Source: a virus
Reading direction: 5' to 3' (one strand)
Virus record (IMG/VR): IMGVR_UViG_3300008267_000229
Location: 1 to 30,597 of that record
Length of the DNA stretch: 30,597 nucleotides
The translations under genes and the position numbers were made by a program. The notes under the pieces were generated by a model. It did no database searches. It was not told the DNA's origin and worked only from the letters and a program-made list of their open reading frames with translations. Of this stretch, positions 5,896 to 13,211 are shown piece after piece (position 1 is the first letter of the stretch; each line of letters starts with the position of its first letter).

Positions 5896-6630
5896 ATGTC
5901 CGTCTTCGCTTCCACGACTCTCGGAGAGCTTGCTAAGGCGCTCTCCGCCGCTCAGGCCGAACTCACCCCGGCTAAGAAGGACGCCACGAACCCGCACTTC
6001 CGCAGTCGGTACGCTGATTTGGCGTCCTGCTGGGATGCCGTGCGCATCCCGCTGGCGAAGCATGGCCTCGCGATCTCGCAGCACGCTGGCCTCGATGGCG
6101 ATGTCGTCACGCTGACGACGCTCCTCATTCACTCGTCCGGCGAGTACATCCAAAGCACTGCTGGCGTGCGCCTGGCGAAGCACGACGCCCCCAGCGTCGG
6201 CTCTGCGCTGACCTACCTCCGCAGGTACTCCCTGAGCTCTGTCGTGGGCCTCTCCACCGAGGACGACGATGGAGCCGCCGCGATGTCCTCGGCGCACGTC
6301 CCGGCGTATCAGGAGCCCAAGCCCTCCCCGGCGCTCGAGCGCGCGGTCGCACAGGTTGAGAAGACCTTTCCGGGCAGCACGACGAACTACGTGCAGACGG
6401 CCAGCGGTCAGGACGGCGATCCTCCCTGCCCGAAGTGCGGCAATAAGATGTGGGACAACCGTGGCACGCCCGAGAAGCCGAAGACGAACCCCAAGGCTCC
6501 CGACTTCAAGTGCCGCGACAAGTCCTGCGATGGCGTGATCTGGCCTCCGCGCGGGCCTCGCAAGCAGGAGAAGATGCCCGTGCATGTGCCTGACGTGCAG
6601 GTTCACCCCGACGAAGAGATCCCGTACTGA
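5896..6630 (+). CDS. erf: ERF-family single-strand annealing protein with zinc ribbon
   Basis: A 244-residue recombinase of the ERF superfamily. Residues 1-130 show the family pattern: helix LGELAKALSAAQAEL, the NPHFRSRYADLASCWDAVR motif, GLAISQHAG, strand VVTLTTLLIHSSGEY, and the SVGSALTYLRRYSLSSVVGL motif followed by acidic EDDDG. It should anneal complementary single strands during recombination-dependent replication or end repair. A flexible linker leads to a C-terminal zinc ribbon: CPKCG near 177 and CRDKSC near 206, perhaps for DNA or partner binding. Start at 5896 follows CAGGAG by five bases. Confidence 0.92.
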   Translation: MSVFASTTLGELAKALSAAQAELTPAKKDATNPHFRSRYADLASCWDAVRIPLAKHGLAISQHAGLDGDVVTLTTLLIHSSGEYIQSTAGVRLAKHDAPSVGSALTYLRRYSLSSVVGLSTEDDDGAAAMSSAHVPAYQEPKPSPALERAVAQVEKTFPGSTTNYVQTASGQDGDPPCPKCGNKMWDNRGTPEKPKTNPKAPDFKCRDKSCDGVIWPPRGPRKQEKMPVHVPDVQVHPDEEIPY

Positions 6631-6641
6631 GGAGGCATTGT

Positions 6642-7136
6642 ATGGAGCGAGAATACACCACACAAAACAGTCACCTCATGTCGCTCGGCAAGAAGCGCGG
6701 CGTCGGCGAGTTGCGTGAGCGTCGGTGGTACTACACTGCCGAGGAACTCGCTGAGTTGCAGGCAGAGCTTGACGCAACGCGTGTCAATCGGTCAGAGGCG
6801 CAGAAGCAAACACGCCGAGCTTCGCTTGAAGCCTACCGGAAGCGCGCGCAAGAAGCGGCACATCTCGCCATAGAGCGCGAAGTCGTGAAGCGCAAGCAGG
6901 AAGAAGAGGACGAACAGGCCCATAGGGATGGGTTGGCGCGCATGTATGACCATGACTACATCGAAGACAAGAGCGTGTTTGCCGCAGTGTCGTTCGCGCG
7001 GAAGATGATCCGTACAGGCACCAGCCCCGGACTCGCGAACTATAGAGCTGCTCGCTACTACGACGTAGATGTATCGACGGTCGCTCGCTACGTCGGGCAA
7101 GTCGCGTCTAAGAAGCGACACAAGGCGGCGCCATGA
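6642..7136 (+). CDS. Hypothetical coiled-coil protein with C-terminal HTH-like end
   Basis: A 164-residue protein. The N-terminus is polar, then a long charged helix runs through about residues 30-95 (EELAELQAEL, EAYRKRAQEAAHLAIEREVVKRKQ). The C-terminal segment YRAARYYDVDVSTVARYVGQ resembles a helix-turn-helix recognition unit. Start at 6642 has GAGGAGG upstream. Base use is noticeably less GC-rich than in neighbouring genes (for example the first 60 bases), suggesting a more recent arrival. It overlaps the next gene as ATGA. No family recognised. Confidence 0.6.
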   Translation: MEREYTTQNSHLMSLGKKRGVGELRERRWYYTAEELAELQAELDATRVNRSEAQKQTRRASLEAYRKRAQEAAHLAIEREVVKRKQEEEDEQAHRDGLARMYDHDYIEDKSVFAAVSFARKMIRTGTSPGLANYRAARYYDVDVSTVARYVGQVASKKRHKAAP

Positions 7137-7630
7137 CCGGCCCCGAACTCCTCCAGCATGCCGGCGCACTGGTCGCCATGCTTGACGCCCCTGAGGGCGC
7201 GGACGTGGACGCGATGTCCGAGGCGCTCGCTGAGTGGCTCGGTCAGTCGGACGACAAGCTGACGGCCTATTGGGCCGTCGTGAAGCGCCTCGACGCGGAG
7301 GCGCAGACGTTGCGCGACCTCGAGCAGACGCTGGCTCGACGCCGACGCTACCTCGACGGTCAGGCCGAGCGCGTGAAGACGCTGGCGTCCGAGTTGCTCT
7401 GCGCGCGTGAGGCGCTGGGCGAAGAGGCGAAGGTGAAGGGACCGCTGTTCACTGCGTGGCTGGCCACGTCCAAGAGCATCGAGGTGTCCGTCGAGGCGCA
7501 CGAGCTGCCAGCCGCGTACCAGCGGGTGCGCGTCGAGGCGAGCAAGACGGCGCTCGAGAAGGCGATCGAAGCCGGCGAGGTCATCGACGGCGTGCGGATC
7601 GTGGAGCGTCGAGGTGTCCGATGGCGTTGA
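7133..7630 (+). CDS. Siphovirus Gp157-like protein
   Basis: A 165-residue protein matching the Gp157 family found beside recombination genes in many siphoviruses. Residues 45-105 form a coiled coil (AVVKRLDAEAQTLRDLEQTL). The C-terminal half has the family sequence order: GPLFTAWLATSKSIEVSVE, then HELPAAYQRVR, then SKTALEKAIEAGEVIDGVRI. The family's exact function is not settled; its position near ERF fits a role in DNA metabolism. ATG overlaps the previous stop as ATGA. Confidence 0.82.
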   Translation: MTGPELLQHAGALVAMLDAPEGADVDAMSEALAEWLGQSDDKLTAYWAVVKRLDAEAQTLRDLEQTLARRRRYLDGQAERVKTLASELLCAREALGEEAKVKGPLFTAWLATSKSIEVSVEAHELPAAYQRVRVEASKTALEKAIEAGEVIDGVRIVERRGVRWR

Positions 7631-7878
7631 AGCGTCGGCAATACGAACGCCGAGACATCGCGGAGGGTCGTGTTCTGCTACTGCTCGCGGAGCGAGGCAC
7701 CGCCTCTTCCACGCTGATCGGTCGCTCGCTCAACTGGGACGAGAGGAAGGTGCGCTCGGTCATGCACGGACTATCGGAGCGCGGCCTCGTCGCACGGCAC
7801 GAGGATGAGCGGCGCTGGCGTCGAGCGTCGGGACAGTTCGCGCGGACGGTCGAGTACCGCTGGGAGGCTGCGCCATGA
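7621..7878 (+). CDS. Small winged-helix DNA-binding protein
   Basis: An 85-residue protein starting MALKRRQYERRDIAEG. The helix RVLLLLAERG, then TASSTLIGRSLNWDERKVRSVMHGLSERGLV, then a basic wing RHEDERRWRRASG and strand VEYRWE, is the usual order of a MarR/winged-helix domain. It may regulate early transcription or bind phage DNA. Start at 7621 has GAGGTG five bases upstream and overlaps the Gp157 gene by ten bases. It overlaps the next gene as ATGA. Confidence 0.7.
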   Translation: MALKRRQYERRDIAEGRVLLLLAERGTASSTLIGRSLNWDERKVRSVMHGLSERGLVARHEDERRWRRASGQFARTVEYRWEAAP

Positions 7879-8240
7879 AGCCACCCGGTCATACCTGCCC
7901 GCAGATCGATCGGGCACAGTCGGCGCTTCGCAAACTGGCATGGCGTGCAGCTGGAGGTGTCGCCATCATCACGCCCGCCGAGGTGTGCGATGAGGGCCTC
8001 CGTGCGCTCGAGGAGGTCCGCGCCGAGAACCGCCACATGCGCGAGGCGTATACCTGGGCGCGTGCCGAGGCAGACCGCGTCGGGCAGGAGCTCGCCGCTG
8101 TCCGTGAGCGGGTGCGAGAGCTCGAGGCACACGAGGCGCGGCGTATCTTCCTCGATAGCGTCTGCTTCGGAGAGACGAGCGACCGCGCGCAGCTCATCGA
8201 GTACGCGCGCACGCTCCTGCGCGATGAGGGCGACCTATGA
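7875..8240 (+). CDS. Hypothetical coiled-coil protein
   Basis: A 121-residue protein. Residues 45-95 are a continuous charged helix (LEEVRAENRHMREAY, VGQELAAVRERVRELEAHEARR), probably a dimeric coiled coil. The N-terminal part holds one cysteine (TCPQ) and a hydrophobic helix segment; the C-terminus ends LIEYARTLLRDEGDL. ATG 7875 overlaps the previous stop. No family recognised; co-transcribed with the winged-helix and zinc-ribbon genes. Confidence 0.6.
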   Translation: MKPPGHTCPQIDRAQSALRKLAWRAAGGVAIITPAEVCDEGLRALEEVRAENRHMREAYTWARAEADRVGQELAAVRERVRELEAHEARRIFLDSVCFGETSDRAQLIEYARTLLRDEGDL

Positions 8241-8437
8241 CATGCACCCGCTGCGGTAGTCGCCTCGACGTGGAGCAGACGAGCGGGCCAGAGCGCACCG
8301 CCCGCAAGCGGCGTCGGGACGTGCGTAAGATGGTCGCTGCGACCGAGTACGTGGTTCGTCGCCGGCGCTGCGTCGGCTGCGGTCAGGTTGTCCACACTGT
8401 CGAGGTGGAGATCACCGATCCCGCGCCAGCGCCTTGA
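8237..8437 (+). CDS. Small zinc-ribbon protein
   Basis: A 66-residue protein with two CxxC knuckles, CTRC at residues 3-6 and CVGC near 45-48, separated by a basic stretch (ERTARKRRRDVRK). This is a classic zinc ribbon, similar in plan to the N-terminal ribbon of NrdR and to small phage transcription factors. It overlaps the previous stop as ATGA and is the last gene of the rightward operon. Its 3' 26 bases overlap the end of the convergent late operon (stop at 8412). Confidence 0.7.
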   Translation: MTCTRCGSRLDVEQTSGPERTARKRRRDVRKMVAATEYVVRRRRCVGCGQVVHTVEVEITDPAPAP

Positions 8438-9038
8438 TCTGCTTCTCGGCGCGGGTCAGGCGCTCGTCCAACTCCTCGACGCCTGGAGAGTCGGGACGGA
8501 TCACCGTGCCGACCTTCCGTGTCGTGTCGGACAGGCGCTTGTCGATCGCGTCGAGGCGCTTCTCGAGCGCCGCGTGTGCTGTCTGACAGGGAGGAGGCGA
8601 AGCGCCCCCATGCCCTGCCATGTCACGCTCGAGGCGCAGCCGCTCCAACGCCTGCTGGTGCTTCTGCTCGGAGTACTGCGTCCAAAAGCGCCACCCAGCG
8701 CCACCGCCCAGCACCATCACGACAAGCACGGCGAGCATGAGCATCGGGTTACCGCCCGCCATGCCTTCGATCTGCGCGAGGTCAGGCGGCGCATCGGAAA
8801 GGGAAACCTGCGTCTGCGCATCCTCGGAGGACTCGATGCCTTTGGGAGGCCCAGCGGGAACGGCAGACGCAGGAAGGATAGGAGTCGGCAGAGGCTCGTC
8901 GGGCGTGTCCGTGAGAGGCTCCATGCTGTCTCCGTAGTAGGTGCGAAAGGTGACGCCCGCAGGGATGTCGCAGTCGCGGAGGGTCGCCGCCGTCCCCGGC
9001 TCGACCTCGACGACTTCCCCCGGCGCGGGACAGGTCAC
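8412..9038 (-). CDS. Late membrane protein with C-terminal coiled coil
   Basis: A 208-residue protein, last of the late operon. Residues 1-35 form a small beta-rich segment with two cysteines, followed by a Pro-rich linker (about 42-70). One transmembrane helix lies at about 98-116 (NPMLMLAVLVVMVLGGG), and a charged coiled coil follows (LEKRLDAIDKRLSDTTRK, LDERLTRAEKQIKAL). A spanin-like or other envelope role is possible because it lies in the lysis/fibre end of the operon, but the long N-terminal region before the membrane helix is unusual for a spanin. ATG overlaps the upstream stop as ATGA. Confidence 0.6.
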   Translation of the reverse strand: MTCPAPGEVVEVEPGTAATLRDCDIPAGVTFRTYYGDSMEPLTDTPDEPLPTPILPASAVPAGPPKGIESSEDAQTQVSLSDAPPDLAQIEGMAGGNPMLMLAVLVVMVLGGGAGWRFWTQYSEQKHQQALERLRLERDMAGHGGASPPPCQTAHAALEKRLDAIDKRLSDTTRKVGTVIRPDSPGVEELDERLTRAEKQIKALARDR

Positions 9039-9376
9039 GTCGGGATGAACAGGATCTCATAGTTCACGGACGCCGAGTCCGAGAACAGCGCGAGCGTGCT
9101 GGCGAGCTGGAAGCCCGACGCTGCGCTCGTGTCTGTCTTGATCTGGATGCTGTCCGTAACGGTGAAGAACAGGGCCGGCGCCGCGCCGTCTTGCGTCAGC
9201 GCCGGGGCGAAGGACACGCGTAGCGCCTTCGACGACTTGTCGCGATTGTGGATCACGATGTTGACGCCCGACACAGACGGCAGCGTGACCAGCTGGCAGG
9301 TGTTGGTCGTGGATGGCGTCGTCCCGCTATACACATACGGGATCCCAGGCAGGATCGCGAGATTGACCGCCGGCAT
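9035..9376 (-). CDS. Putative virion (tail fibre-associated) protein
   Basis: A 113-residue beta-rich protein starting MPAVNLAILPGIPYVYSG. Short strands such as CQLVTLPSVSGVNIVIHN, ALRVSFAPALTQ and SVNYEILFIPT suggest a compact beta-sandwich. The start at 9376 shares one base with the upstream stop (TAATG), favouring translational coupling; an ATG at 9391 would add five residues. Neither has a good SD. Position among fibre-type genes suggests a decoration or fibre protein; no family recognised. Confidence 0.6.
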   Translation of the reverse strand: MPAVNLAILPGIPYVYSGTTPSTTNTCQLVTLPSVSGVNIVIHNRDKSSKALRVSFAPALTQDGAAPALFFTVTDSIQIKTDTSAASGFQLASTLALFSDSASVNYEILFIPT

Positions 9377-9573
9377 TAGATCGCCCGCCATGCGCTGATG
9401 GACCCGTCAGCATCCTCGGTCACGACGCACGGGACGGTCCATCCCTCGGCGTCGGCCTGTGCGCTGTACACGGGCGGGATGCCCACGAGGTAGGCCACGC
9501 ACGACTCGGAGACGGCGAGCGCGGTCGCCTCGGAGGCGCTCCACGTCGGCGGGACGATCAGAAGGTCTTGCAT
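9376..9573 (-). CDS. Hypothetical small late protein
   Basis: A 65-residue protein starting MQDLLIVPPTWSASEA. It looks like a small folded domain with two cysteines (ESCVAYLVG and VPCVVTEDADGS). ATG 9573 stands three bases after the stop of the polyglycine gene; GGAGG lies ten bases upstream inside that gene. Likely a partner or chaperone of the neighbouring fibre proteins, by position only. Confidence 0.55.
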   Translation of the reverse strand: MQDLLIVPPTWSASEATALAVSESCVAYLVGIPPVYSAQADAEGWTVPCVVTEDADGSISAWRAI

Positions 9574-9576
9574 GAC

Positions 9577-10476
9577 TTAGGCGCCTCCGAACGAAATGAT
9601 GTGCGCGGTGCCGGCGGTGCCAGTCGTGCCGGACGTAGCGTTGGTGCCGAGGCCCGTACCCACCGCGCCACCGCTGGCCGTCACAATGCCGCACTGGCTG
9701 ACCGGCGTGTTCGTCACGAGGATGACGAGACCGCCACCGCCACCACCACCACCACCAGCGCCGCCGAGTGTCACCGTTCCGGATGCGTTGCCGCCCTTGC
9801 CGCCGTTGGCCGAGATGCGCCCGGAGTTGGCTACGGTTGCGGCTGCCAGCCATACATAGCCGCCGCCGCCACCGCCGCCGCCTGACAACGGCGTATCCGT
9901 GTTGACGAGGCAGCCACCGCCGCCACCACCAGCGCCGCCGTTCCACGTCCCGCCGGACCAGCGCCCAGACACCCAGTTGGAGATCAGCCGCTGAGCGGGC
10001 GTGACACCAGCAGCGCCGCCGCCCGCGCCACCGAGGTAGGCGCCCGACGCCTGCCCACCAGCGCCGCCCGTAGGCGCAGCCCCGGTATCGTTGGTGCTGG
10101 AGTTGCCGCCCGACCCGCCGCCGAGGTTCCCGCTGCCGGTCGTGTTGCGACCCGCACCGCCCGCGCCTGCGGCAGCCACGAGGTAGGAGGATCCGCGCGA
10201 CAACGCCGCGCCCTGCGTGCCTGCTACCGCATCGTTGCCGTCATCGTTGAATGATCCCGTCGCCGCGACGGTCAGCGTGCCCTTGACGTAGATGCGCCAT
10301 CCCGCCGGCTTGAACGTCGTCCCGGCCGGGATCGTGACGTTATTGAATTGCCTTTCCAACGTAGCCGTGTAGCTGGTCACGACGGTCAGATCACCGTCCC
10401 CACCGTTGCCGAACATGCCCGTCACGGTCGTACCAGCGGAGGCGCCCGCCACGCTCGGGTAGACCTGCGTACTCAT
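9577..10476 (-). CDS. Polyglycine-rich adhesin candidate
   Basis: A 299-residue protein. Residues 1-100 look like beta-structured attachment (TVVTSYTATLERQFNNVTI, WRIYVKGTLTVAATGSFNDD). Residues about 105-265 are glycine tracts broken by short loops, with runs of six, eight and nine glycines (at GGAGGGGGGC, SGGGGGGGGYVW and GGAGGGGGGGGGLVIL). This pattern resembles the packed polyglycine-II helices of the gp38 adhesin of phage S16, in which loops between glycine helices bind the receptor. It may be the receptor-binding protein or fibre tip. The next upstream gene overlaps as ATGA. Confidence 0.65.
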   Translation of the reverse strand: MSTQVYPSVAGASAGTTVTGMFGNGGDGDLTVVTSYTATLERQFNNVTIPAGTTFKPAGWRIYVKGTLTVAATGSFNDDGNDAVAGTQGAALSRGSSYLVAAAGAGGAGRNTTGSGNLGGGSGGNSSTNDTGAAPTGGAGGQASGAYLGGAGGGAAGVTPAQRLISNWVSGRWSGGTWNGGAGGGGGGCLVNTDTPLSGGGGGGGGYVWLAAATVANSGRISANGGKGGNASGTVTLGGAGGGGGGGGGLVILVTNTPVSQCGIVTASGGAVGTGLGTNATSGTTGTAGTAHIISFGGA

Positions 10477-10847
10477 GCCAGCACGCGGTACACGACGACG
10501 TAGTCGTAGACGTTGTCAGCGCCGGCGTTGGGCGTCGGGAGCAGGTAGAGCTTCCCGTTTTCGTAGGTGTTCGACACCGCGCCCTGCGCCTCCACGTCGA
10601 ACAGGTCAGCGATCGGCGTAGCGGATCCCTGAAACACCATGTCGATGTTTCCGGCGGTGCCACCGGGGACGCGGTGGATGCGCGGCGTGCTGGTCGTGGC
10701 GCTGCCCGACGTGTGCTTGAGCGACACGCGCTCGAGCTGCACGACCTTGACCGAGTCGCCACAGGTGATCTCGATCGCGGTCGCGGCACCGACCGAGGTG
10801 GCCGAGCCAGTGACTACCTGAGGGATGTTGTACACGGGCGTCGGCAT
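10473..10847 (-). CDS. Putative minor virion protein
   Basis: A 124-residue beta-rich protein starting MPTPVYNIPQVVTG. Strands such as AIEITCGDSVKVVQLERVSL, IDMVFQGSATPI and YDYVVVYRVLA suggest a jelly-roll or sandwich domain. Start 10847 follows GAGGTAGACC, a leader identical to that of the tail-tube gene at 22490. ATGA overlap joins it to the polyglycine gene, suggesting that it may be the anchoring or accessory protein of that adhesin. No family recognised. Confidence 0.6.
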   Translation of the reverse strand: MPTPVYNIPQVVTGSATSVGAATAIEITCGDSVKVVQLERVSLKHTSGSATTSTPRIHRVPGGTAGNIDMVFQGSATPIADLFDVEAQGAVSNTYENGKLYLLPTPNAGADNVYDYVVVYRVLA

Positions 10848-10855
10848 GGTCTACC

Positions 10856-11041
10856 TCAGTCGAGGAGGGCGAAGGCGATGGACTTGCTCAGGCCGAGGAG
10901 GTGCTTCACGAGCTTCTTCCCCTCGTCGGGGTCGAGACGCACGACACCGTCTGCGTCCTTTCGGAGCGCGCCCTGGAGATGGTTGATCAACTGCATCGCC
11001 TCGACGGCGATCTCGGCGGCTTCGGTTGGGTCGATCTTCAT
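10856..11041 (-). CDS. Hypothetical small helical protein
   Basis: A 61-residue, mostly helical protein starting MKIDPTEAAEIAVEAM. Helices LINHLQGALRKDA and EGKKLVKHLLGLSKSIAFALLD are amphipathic, with no clear membrane segment. The start at 11041 has AAGGGGAAC upstream and overlaps the endolysin stop as ATGA. It might assist lysis, by position only. Confidence 0.55.
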   Translation of the reverse strand: MKIDPTEAAEIAVEAMQLINHLQGALRKDADGVVRLDPDEGKKLVKHLLGLSKSIAFALLD

Positions 11042-11517
11042 CGCTTGTTCCCCTTGACGTAGGGAGTGTATCGCCCCGCGCCGTCGTATACGAGGCCCTG
11101 CATGCACTGCGCGTCGGGGCGCCACGGCGCACCCAGCGACACATGCACCCACGTATACGGGCGATCGGGCGAGGACTTCTCCAAGATGCACTGCCCGAAG
11201 TGGAGGCCCGAGTCGTCGATGATCCAGCGGTGGAGCTCCTCCACCGTGACCGAGGGCGCCGAGATGTCAGCCGCCTCCCCCTTGAGGTGCTGACTCGTCT
11301 TCGACCCGCCGACCTTCGCGTTCACCGACTTGCCGCGGAAGGCGCTCGTGATCTTGATCGGCCCGAACTTGGCACGGATCGGCTCGAGGAGGGTCTTCGC
11401 CAGCGCCGTGAGCGCATGCCGATACTGCTCGGCCTCGGCAGTGTTCGCCGTCTGGAGCGCGGTCTGTCCCGTCCGCGTGAGCTCAGCCCACGAGAAGTGC
11501 GGTGATACATCACTCAT
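11038..11517 (-). CDS. Endolysin, M15-family peptidase
   Basis: A 159-residue zinc peptidase that should cut peptide cross-bridges of peptidoglycan. Residues 56-60 (ITSAF) open the Peptidase_M15_3 pattern, then SQHLKGEAADIS gives zinc ligands His77 and Asp84, and WVHVSLG gives His125; Glu113 is a possible catalytic base. No signal peptide or separate cell-wall-binding domain is present, so export would need the holin. Start at 11517 overlaps the preceding membrane-protein gene by eight bases, the usual holin-endolysin pairing. Confidence 0.92.
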   Translation of the reverse strand: MSDVSPHFSWAELTRTGQTALQTANTAEAEQYRHALTALAKTLLEPIRAKFGPIKITSAFRGKSVNAKVGGSKTSQHLKGEAADISAPSVTVEELHRWIIDDSGLHFGQCILEKSSPDRPYTWVHVSLGAPWRPDAQCMQGLVYDGAGRYTPYVKGNKR

Positions 11518-11746
11518 GTGTCACCGCTGCGACAGGCGGCGTGAGGGTCACGCCGGACGTGGATACCTGGATGCCGGCGAGGGCGAGGATGCCGAGGAGG
11601 GCGAGGACGCCGAGAACCCGGATGTCCTGTCGCAGCCCGTCGAGCGCGCCCGTGAACTGCCGCGTCTGCTCGCTGCGGTCGAGGCTCGTTTGCTTCATGT
11701 GCTGCGCAAAGAGTGTCGCAAGGGCGCTGCTCTCGGGCTCGTTCAT
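11510..11746 (-). CDS. Candidate holin (single transmembrane helix)
   Basis: A 78-residue protein. A polar helical N-terminus (residues 1-42) is followed by one transmembrane helix at 44-62 (VLGVLALLGILALAGIQV) and a short C-terminal tail. The immediate overlap with the endolysin gene makes a holin or holin-like role likely, though single-span holins are hard to tell from other small membrane proteins. Start at 11746 is supported by AGGAGGCCCGCG before ATG. Confidence 0.65.
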   Translation of the reverse strand: MNEPESSALATLFAQHMKQTSLDRSEQTRQFTGALDGLRQDIRVLGVLALLGILALAGIQVSTSGVTLTPPVAAVTHE

Positions 11747-11778
11747 CGCGGGCCTCCTGCGCGCTTTATAGCACGCAG

Positions 11779-11964
11779 TCAGGCGAAGAAGCGCACCAAC
11801 AGACTACCCGTAGCGTCGTGCAGCTCCCCGTATGGCTCGGCCCACACGGTCAGCGGACGCCCCTCCACGATGTCCACGCCGGCGCGCTCGACGTAGTCCT
11901 GCGGGACGAGGAACTCGGAGCCGGTAGGATGCGCCTCGAGGAGCGCCGTCAGGTAGTCGAGCAT
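11779..11964 (-). CDS. Hypothetical small late protein
   Basis: A 61-residue protein starting MLDYLTALLEAHPTG. Following the helix there is a small strand-rich segment (SEFLVPQDYVERAGV, LTVWAEPYGELHD, SLLVRFFA). GAGGT lies seven bases before ATG 11964, which follows the upstream stop by one base. It resembles short conserved proteins seen near phage lysis or fibre genes, but I cannot name a family. Confidence 0.55.
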   Translation of the reverse strand: MLDYLTALLEAHPTGSEFLVPQDYVERAGVDIVEGRPLTVWAEPYGELHDATGSLLVRFFA

Positions 11965-11965
11965 G

Positions 11966-12940
11966 TCAGTACCTCACCATGACGGCGTTGCCCGCCGTCG
12001 TGTTGATTGTCGCGGCCACCGTGTACCCGATCGTCGTAGCGCCCGACAGCACGGTCACGCGCGAGAACTGGTCTTTGACTAAGTACCACTGACGTGCGGC
12101 GCCAACGAAGTTGGACGTGACGACATCGCGGATCGTCAGCGGCACGCCCACAGGCTCGGCGTCTGCCGTGACGAATGTCGCACCGATCGCCGTGAATGAT
12201 CCGAAGCGCATCGAGGTGCGGATCGTGTTCGTTCGCGGCTGGAAGTAGCCGGCGTGCGAGGTGTTCACGCTGGCGACGTGCTGGCCGAACGCGCTGCCGT
12301 CCGTCGTGATCGAGGCCCACGAGCCCGAGGTTACGGCGTTGGCACCCGCCGTGATCAGCGAGTACACACGCCCGTCCGTCTCGCTCTGTGCCGTGCCCGA
12401 CCCGATCGGATCGAACAGCGCGCCGAACGCCGTGATCGATGTGCTGCCCGTGCTGGCCTGAGCGAACTGGACGACGCATCCCTCCTGCGACTCCATGAGC
12501 GACACCGAGTCGTAGGCCACCGTGGCGAACGCGCGCGTCGTGCGCCAGTACCCGGAAAAGCCGGCGTTCGTGAACGGCGTGGCGCTGCCCCACGTCGTGT
12601 ACGTCCCTGCGTTCTTCTGCATGGCCGCAACGAGCAGACCCGTAGCCGTCGCCGTGTCTGGAGCCAGCAGCGTGTACGACACCGCGGAGGCACTGCCCGC
12701 GATGATGTACCGCATGCCGAGCGCGTTCGTCGGCGGGTTGCCATAGCATGCCACCGTCGTGCCGCTCGTCTGCTCACGCGCCCACGTCCACGCGCTGCCC
12801 GTCCCTGGCGTGCGGGTCGTTCCGTCGTTGAAGGTGGCCTTTGTGCCCAACGTATAGAGTGCGTCGAGGGCGCCGTTCAGCGAACCCGCCGTGAAGGTCT
12901 GCGTGCCGACGAAGCGCCAGTTGAGCGTGGGGTTTGCCAT
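11966..12940 (-). CDS. Virion structural (tail fibre-type) protein
   Basis: A 324-residue protein rich in Thr, Ser, Ala and Gly, with repeated beta strands (WRFVGTQTFTAGSLNGALDA, TTWGSATPFTNAGFSGYW, VYSLITAGANAVTSGSWASI). No transmembrane or enzymatic motif is seen. Composition and place between the fibre-type genes and the lysis genes suggest a tail fibre, spike or decoration protein. ATG 12940 lies one base after the preceding stop; its SD is weak, so translation is probably coupled. Confidence 0.65.
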   Translation of the reverse strand: MANPTLNWRFVGTQTFTAGSLNGALDALYTLGTKATFNDGTTRTPGTGSAWTWAREQTSGTTVACYGNPPTNALGMRYIIAGSASAVSYTLLAPDTATATGLLVAAMQKNAGTYTTWGSATPFTNAGFSGYWRTTRAFATVAYDSVSLMESQEGCVVQFAQASTGSTSITAFGALFDPIGSGTAQSETDGRVYSLITAGANAVTSGSWASITTDGSAFGQHVASVNTSHAGYFQPRTNTIRTSMRFGSFTAIGATFVTADAEPVGVPLTIRDVVTSNFVGAARQWYLVKDQFSRVTVLSGATTIGYTVAATINTTAGNAVMVRY

Positions 12941-12941
12941 A

Positions 12942-13211
12942 TCAGTTCACTCGCACGTCTTCGGCAGCGTACAGCACGACGTTGCCATTGGGGAGGTAGT
13001 CAGCATCGCGCGCCGTCGAGGCGATCAGCAGGTAGAGCGATAGGCCCATCTGCACCCACACAGCTGCGCCGGCGGTCGCATCCGTGAGGACGTAGGCCAC
13101 GCGCTCGGCAGTGTTGATCCACAGCCAGCCGAGACGGTAGCCGTCTGCCGAGTCGTCCGTGACGGTCGGCGCCCGAGCGGCGCTCGTCGTGGGAGGTACG
13201 AGGTAGCTCAT
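12942..13211 (-). CDS. Small tail-fibre module protein
   Basis: An 89-residue protein starting MSYLVPPTTSAAR. The core DGYRLGWLWINTAERVAYV followed by DATAGAAVWVQM is a motif I know from phage fibre and tail proteins, where it forms a small beta unit. Start at 13211 overlaps the preceding stop as ATGA; an upstream ATG at 13223 is possible but has no SD. Probably part of the tail tip or fibre assembly. Confidence 0.65.
   Translation of the reverse strand: MSYLVPPTTSAARAPTVTDDSADGYRLGWLWINTAERVAYVLTDATAGAAVWVQMGLSLYLLIASTARDADYLPNGNVVLYAAEDVRVN

Noticed and set aside
9596-9859. Rightward open frame with a polyproline product
   Set aside because: It is only the complement of the polyglycine codons of the adhesin candidate.
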